8,899 nt of DNA from an uncultured Actinomycetes bacterium. GTDB lineage: Bacteria; Actinomycetota; Thermoleophilia; Solirubrobacterales; 70-9. The number at the start of each line of letters is the position of its first letter. The stretch's first letter is position 1. Shown here piece by piece: positions 5,982-8,899 of the stretch. The stretch lies in assembly GCA_937907435.1 (NCBI GenBank), contig CALCIA010000130.1:1-8899 (forward strand), written 5' to 3'. A program made the translations under genes and the position numbers. The notes below the pieces were generated by a model. That model saw only the letters and a program-made list of their open reading frames with translations. It made no database searches and was not told the origin of the DNA.

Positions 5982-6707
5982 TCACTGGGCCTGCAGGCGC
6001 AGGCCCTTAGAGGTGAGTTGCCTTTGCAGCCCTGCCAAGGCGAACTCGAAGAGAAGGGCGAGGATCGCGGTGCAGATCGCGCCGGCCAGCACACCGTTGG
6101 TGCCGTAGACGTTTTCGCCGAGGATGAATTCGCCGAGGGTGGCGACGCCGACCAGCGGCGCGATCGTCGCGGTGGCGACGATGTTCACGGTCGAGCCGCG
6201 CACGCCGGTCATGATCCCCGGCACCGCCATCGGCAGCTCGACCTTGCGCAGGATCTCGAACTCGGTCATGCCCACCCCGCGCGCCGCGGTGACCGCCGAG
6301 CGGTCCGCCTGCCTGACTCCGACGAAGGTGTTGGTGAGGATCGGCGGGATGCCGAGGACCGCGAGCGCCAGCGTCAGCACCGGGATGCCGACCCCGATGA
6401 TCGCCGCGATGAGGGCGATCAGCGCCAGCTCGGGGACCGCCCGCCCGGCGTTGCCGATGCCGACCGCGAGCAGCTCGCCCGCTCCTCGGTGGCCGAAGTA
6501 GAGGCCGATCGGCACCGCGATCACGAGCGCCAGGGCGAGCGCCAGCAGCGACACGTAGATCTGGGTCCAGGCCAGTTCGAGCACCTGCTCGAAGCCGCCG
6601 ACCTTCTTGCCGCCGGTGACGCTCGATTCCTGCTTGGAGAAGATGAATTCGAAGGCGCCGGTGAAGCCCGCGAAGACCGGGTGGGGGAGGGCGGCGAGCA
6701 GGTTCAT
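5982..6707 (-). CDS. Compatible-solute ABC transporter permease, second
   Basis: A 241-residue inner-membrane permease of the binding-protein-dependent (BPD_transp_1) fold, of the OpuCB/OpuCD (ProW-like) class. Hydrophobic segments lie at about 47-70, 80-105, 108-128, 172-192 and 205-230. The EAA loop that docks on the ATPase is at about 135-166 (RSAVTAARGVGMTEFEILRK then ELPMAVPGI). The N-terminal 45 residues are a short helix plus a polar stretch before the first core TM. The start is ATG 6707, whose A is the last base of the preceding gene's TGA (TGATG), with GGAGGGAG at 6712-6719 as ribosome binding site. The same frame stays open far upstream to 7211, but that part is antisense-like and proline/arginine-rich, so it is not coding. 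It pairs with the permease at 6707-7468; which corresponds to OpuCB and which to OpuCD is not assigned. Confidence 0.92.
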   Translation of the reverse strand: MNLLAALPHPVFAGFTGAFEFIFSKQESSVTGGKKVGGFEQVLELAWTQIYVSLLALALALVIAVPIGLYFGHRGAGELLAVGIGNAGRAVPELALIALIAAIIGVGIPVLTLALAVLGIPPILTNTFVGVRQADRSAVTAARGVGMTEFEILRKVELPMAVPGIMTGVRGSTVNIVATATIAPLVGVATLGEFILGENVYGTNGVLAGAICTAILALLFEFALAGLQRQLTSKGLRLQAQ

Positions 6708-7460
6708 CAGGCTCCCTCCGCCTCCGCCTCGACCCGGCGCCAGGGGGTCGCGAGCCGCTGCACGGTGAGGAACACCGCGTCGAACGCCAACGCCATCGCC
6801 ATCGCGATGGCGCCCGCGATGATGATCGCGGTCGGGAAGGTGAGGTTCGCTTCCGAGTAGATCTGCGTGCCGAGCCCGCCCGCGTGGGCGAGCACGGCGA
6901 GGGTCGCGATCGCGACCGTGCTGACGGTGGCGATCCGCAGGCCGCCGACGATCTCCGGGATCGCCAGCGGCAGCTCCACCTTCCAGAGGATCTGGCGGTC
7001 GGTCAGGCCCATCCCGCGCGCCGCCTGCTTGGCGGATTCGGGCACGTTGGCGAGGCCCTGCATCACGTTGCGGTAGATGATCTGCAGGGTGTAGGCGCTG
7101 AGGGCGATGATCGCGGTCTCCCGTCCGCGGCCGGTGATCGGCAGCAGCAGCATGAAGAAGGCGATGCTGGGGATCGCGAAGAGGATCCCGGTGCCGGCGA
7201 GGAGCGGCCACTGCAGCAGGTGGAAGCGGTGCGCGAGCAGGGCGAGGACGAAGGCGAGGGCGAAGCCGATCAGCACCGAGATCACGGTCAGTTCGAACTG
7301 CTGCAGGGTCGGCGTGCCGTAGCGGTGGATGTTTTCGGTCGCCCAGTCCCAGCAGAAGAGGTGGTTCGGGTGCGCCTGGCAGGGCAGCGTCTCGCCGGTG
7401 CGTTTGTGGAAGAAGTTTTCCCCGACTTCGCCCACCGCCGCCAGCGGCGCGATCAGCGCG

Positions 7461-7468
<8 letters not shown>
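6707..7468 (-). CDS. Compatible-solute ABC transporter permease, first
   Basis: A 253-residue permease of the same OpuC/ProW class. The N-terminus (1-55) is polar, with Cys30 and Cys39 flanking a short segment that ends FCWDW. If extracytoplasmic, these cysteines could pair. Core TM segments are at about 58-80, 86-110, 115-135, 178-200 and 212-238. The EAA loop at about 144-172 reads ESAKQAARGMGLTDRQILWK then ELPLAIPEI, the coupling helix for the ATPase. The start is ATG 7468, inside the 3' end of the ATPase gene: start and stop overlap in ATGAATAG (7461-7468), so translation is coupled. The stop overlaps the next start by one base. Two non-identical permeases make a heterodimeric channel. 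Function as osmolyte uptake is inferred from family and operon. Confidence 0.93.
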
Positions 7469-8654
<1,186 letters not shown>

Positions 8655-8663
8655 TGGGGCGAC

Positions 8664-8669
8664 CCTATA
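8664..8669 (-). promoter_or_regulatory. Possible -10 element of the osmolyte operon
   Basis: TATAGG on the minus strand ends ten bases before GTG 8654. No good -35 is seen at the usual spacing (GAGTGA at 17 bases). If used, transcription would begin within a few bases of the GTG and the mRNA would be nearly leaderless; the overlapping AGGG could instead be the ribosome binding site. Weak evidence. Confidence 0.25.
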
Positions 8670-8723
8670 CCCCGACGAGGGCGGATTCACTCCGCTTGTG
8701 CGTATCGGTACCCGGTTGGTGCT

Positions 8724-8807
8724 GGGGGGTGAAGGGACGGGTGGGGGTTCGAGGCGCGCGCGGCCGTCCGAGGGAGGTCCTGGGCTCCTCATGGGGGTCC
8801 TGGCAGG
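8724..8807 (-). repeat. Right arm of the long inverted repeat
   Basis: Reverse complement of bases 1-84: exact over 48 bases (8760-8807), then 28 of 36 matching. It lies 69 bases upstream of the chosen ATPase start, in the 5' flank of the osmolyte operon, whereas the left arm is in the 3' flank of the channel gene. The two arms therefore enclose all genes of the window. The 3' half is less conserved and C-rich on the minus strand. Confidence 0.85.
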
Positions 8808-8834
8808 CTGTGACCCCCATGAGGAGCCCAGGAC
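8777..8834. repeat. Perfect 23-bp hairpin built from two copies of the repeat core
   Basis: Arms 8777-8799 and 8812-8834 are exact reverse complements, separated by the 12-base loop CTGGCAGGCTGT. The right arm is a third copy of the core also found at 9-31; the left arm is part of the right inverted-repeat copy. No T-run follows either arm. It could be a palindromic repeat of the REP/BIME kind, or a 3'-end hairpin for a gene beyond the window. The flanking bases 8655-8899 hold no convincing gene. Confidence 0.85.
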
Positions 8835-8856
8835 GTGAGGCGTTCGTGGGAGAGGC

Positions 8857-8891
8857 GTCACAGGGACGTCGCGAAGTCGGACTTCCGTGAC
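8857..8891. repeat. Small nested inverted repeat near the right edge
   Basis: GTCAC (8857-8861) pairs with GTGAC (8887-8891), and inside it GAAGTC and GACTTC flank a single G (8873-8885). It is short and possibly chance, but it sits next to the larger hairpin and could be part of the same structured non-coding region. Confidence 0.3.
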
Positions 8892-8899
8892 GATCGGGT

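Noticed and set aside
3562..6108. A plus-strand open frame of 848 codons spanning the second MFS gene and the binding-protein gene
   Set aside because: It is out of frame with one real gene and antisense to another. The translation is low-complexity Arg/Pro/Gly then Phe/Arg-rich, and no domain is visible. It is an artefact of GC-rich third positions.
8655..8861. N-terminal extension of the ATPase up to ATG 8861
   Set aside because: It reads through the inverted repeat and a proline-rich stretch unlike ABC ATPases, and the family normally starts close to the ABC domain.

Overview
The window is GC-rich chromosomal DNA with dense gene packing, GTG and TTG starts beside ATG, and third positions that are almost always G or C. 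This suggests a high-GC actinobacterium. The osmoprotectant ABC operon, with its lipoprotein and the first permease's N-terminal Phe-Cys-Trp-Asp-Trp segment, recalls Thermoleophilia/Solirubrobacterales, but that placement is inference. No rRNA, tRNA, CRISPR array, transposase, integrase or phage gene was seen.

Layout, left to right. (1) Bases 1-84 are one arm of a long inverted repeat whose partner lies at 8724-8807. (2) A minus-strand six-TM voltage-gated-type ion channel (89-910) has a classical arginine-rich S4 but a non-canonical selectivity filter. (3) A plus-strand toxin-antitoxin-like pair follows: a small charged protein (1010-1192) and a PIN-domain putative ribonuclease (1194-1622). 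(4) A drug-efflux cluster comes next: a minus-strand 14-TM DHA2-type MFS exporter (1619-3061), diverging from a plus-strand MarR regulator (3171-3623) that is translationally coupled to a second MFS transporter of the EntS/MFS_3 type (3620-4867). The 109-base gap between the divergent genes holds an AT-rich imperfect palindrome and a GC-rich palindrome, both candidate operators. (5) A four-gene minus-strand operon (8654 down to 4882) encodes a complete OpuC/ProU-type compatible-solute importer: ATPase with CBS domains, two permeases and a substrate-binding lipoprotein. (6) The right end is non-coding and carries the second repeat arm plus a third partial copy that makes a perfect 23-bp hairpin.

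How the genes work together. MarR probably represses the divergent exporter and its own operon and releases both on binding a small aromatic or drug ligand, so one signal would induce two exporters. The ABC operon imports a quaternary-amine osmolyte (glycine betaine, choline or similar). Its first three genes are joined by overlapping stop and start codons. The binding-protein gene has its own strong ribosome binding site after a 35-base gap and a sharply different glutamate codon choice, which fits a need for excess binding protein. The channel could belong to the same ionic or osmotic physiology, but its separate transcription and odd filter leave that open.

No wholly new multi-gene system is evident. 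The most unusual items are the channel filter, the inverted-repeat family, the stop-to-stop palindromic terminator at 4865-4884, and the glutamate-codon reversal in the binding-protein gene.
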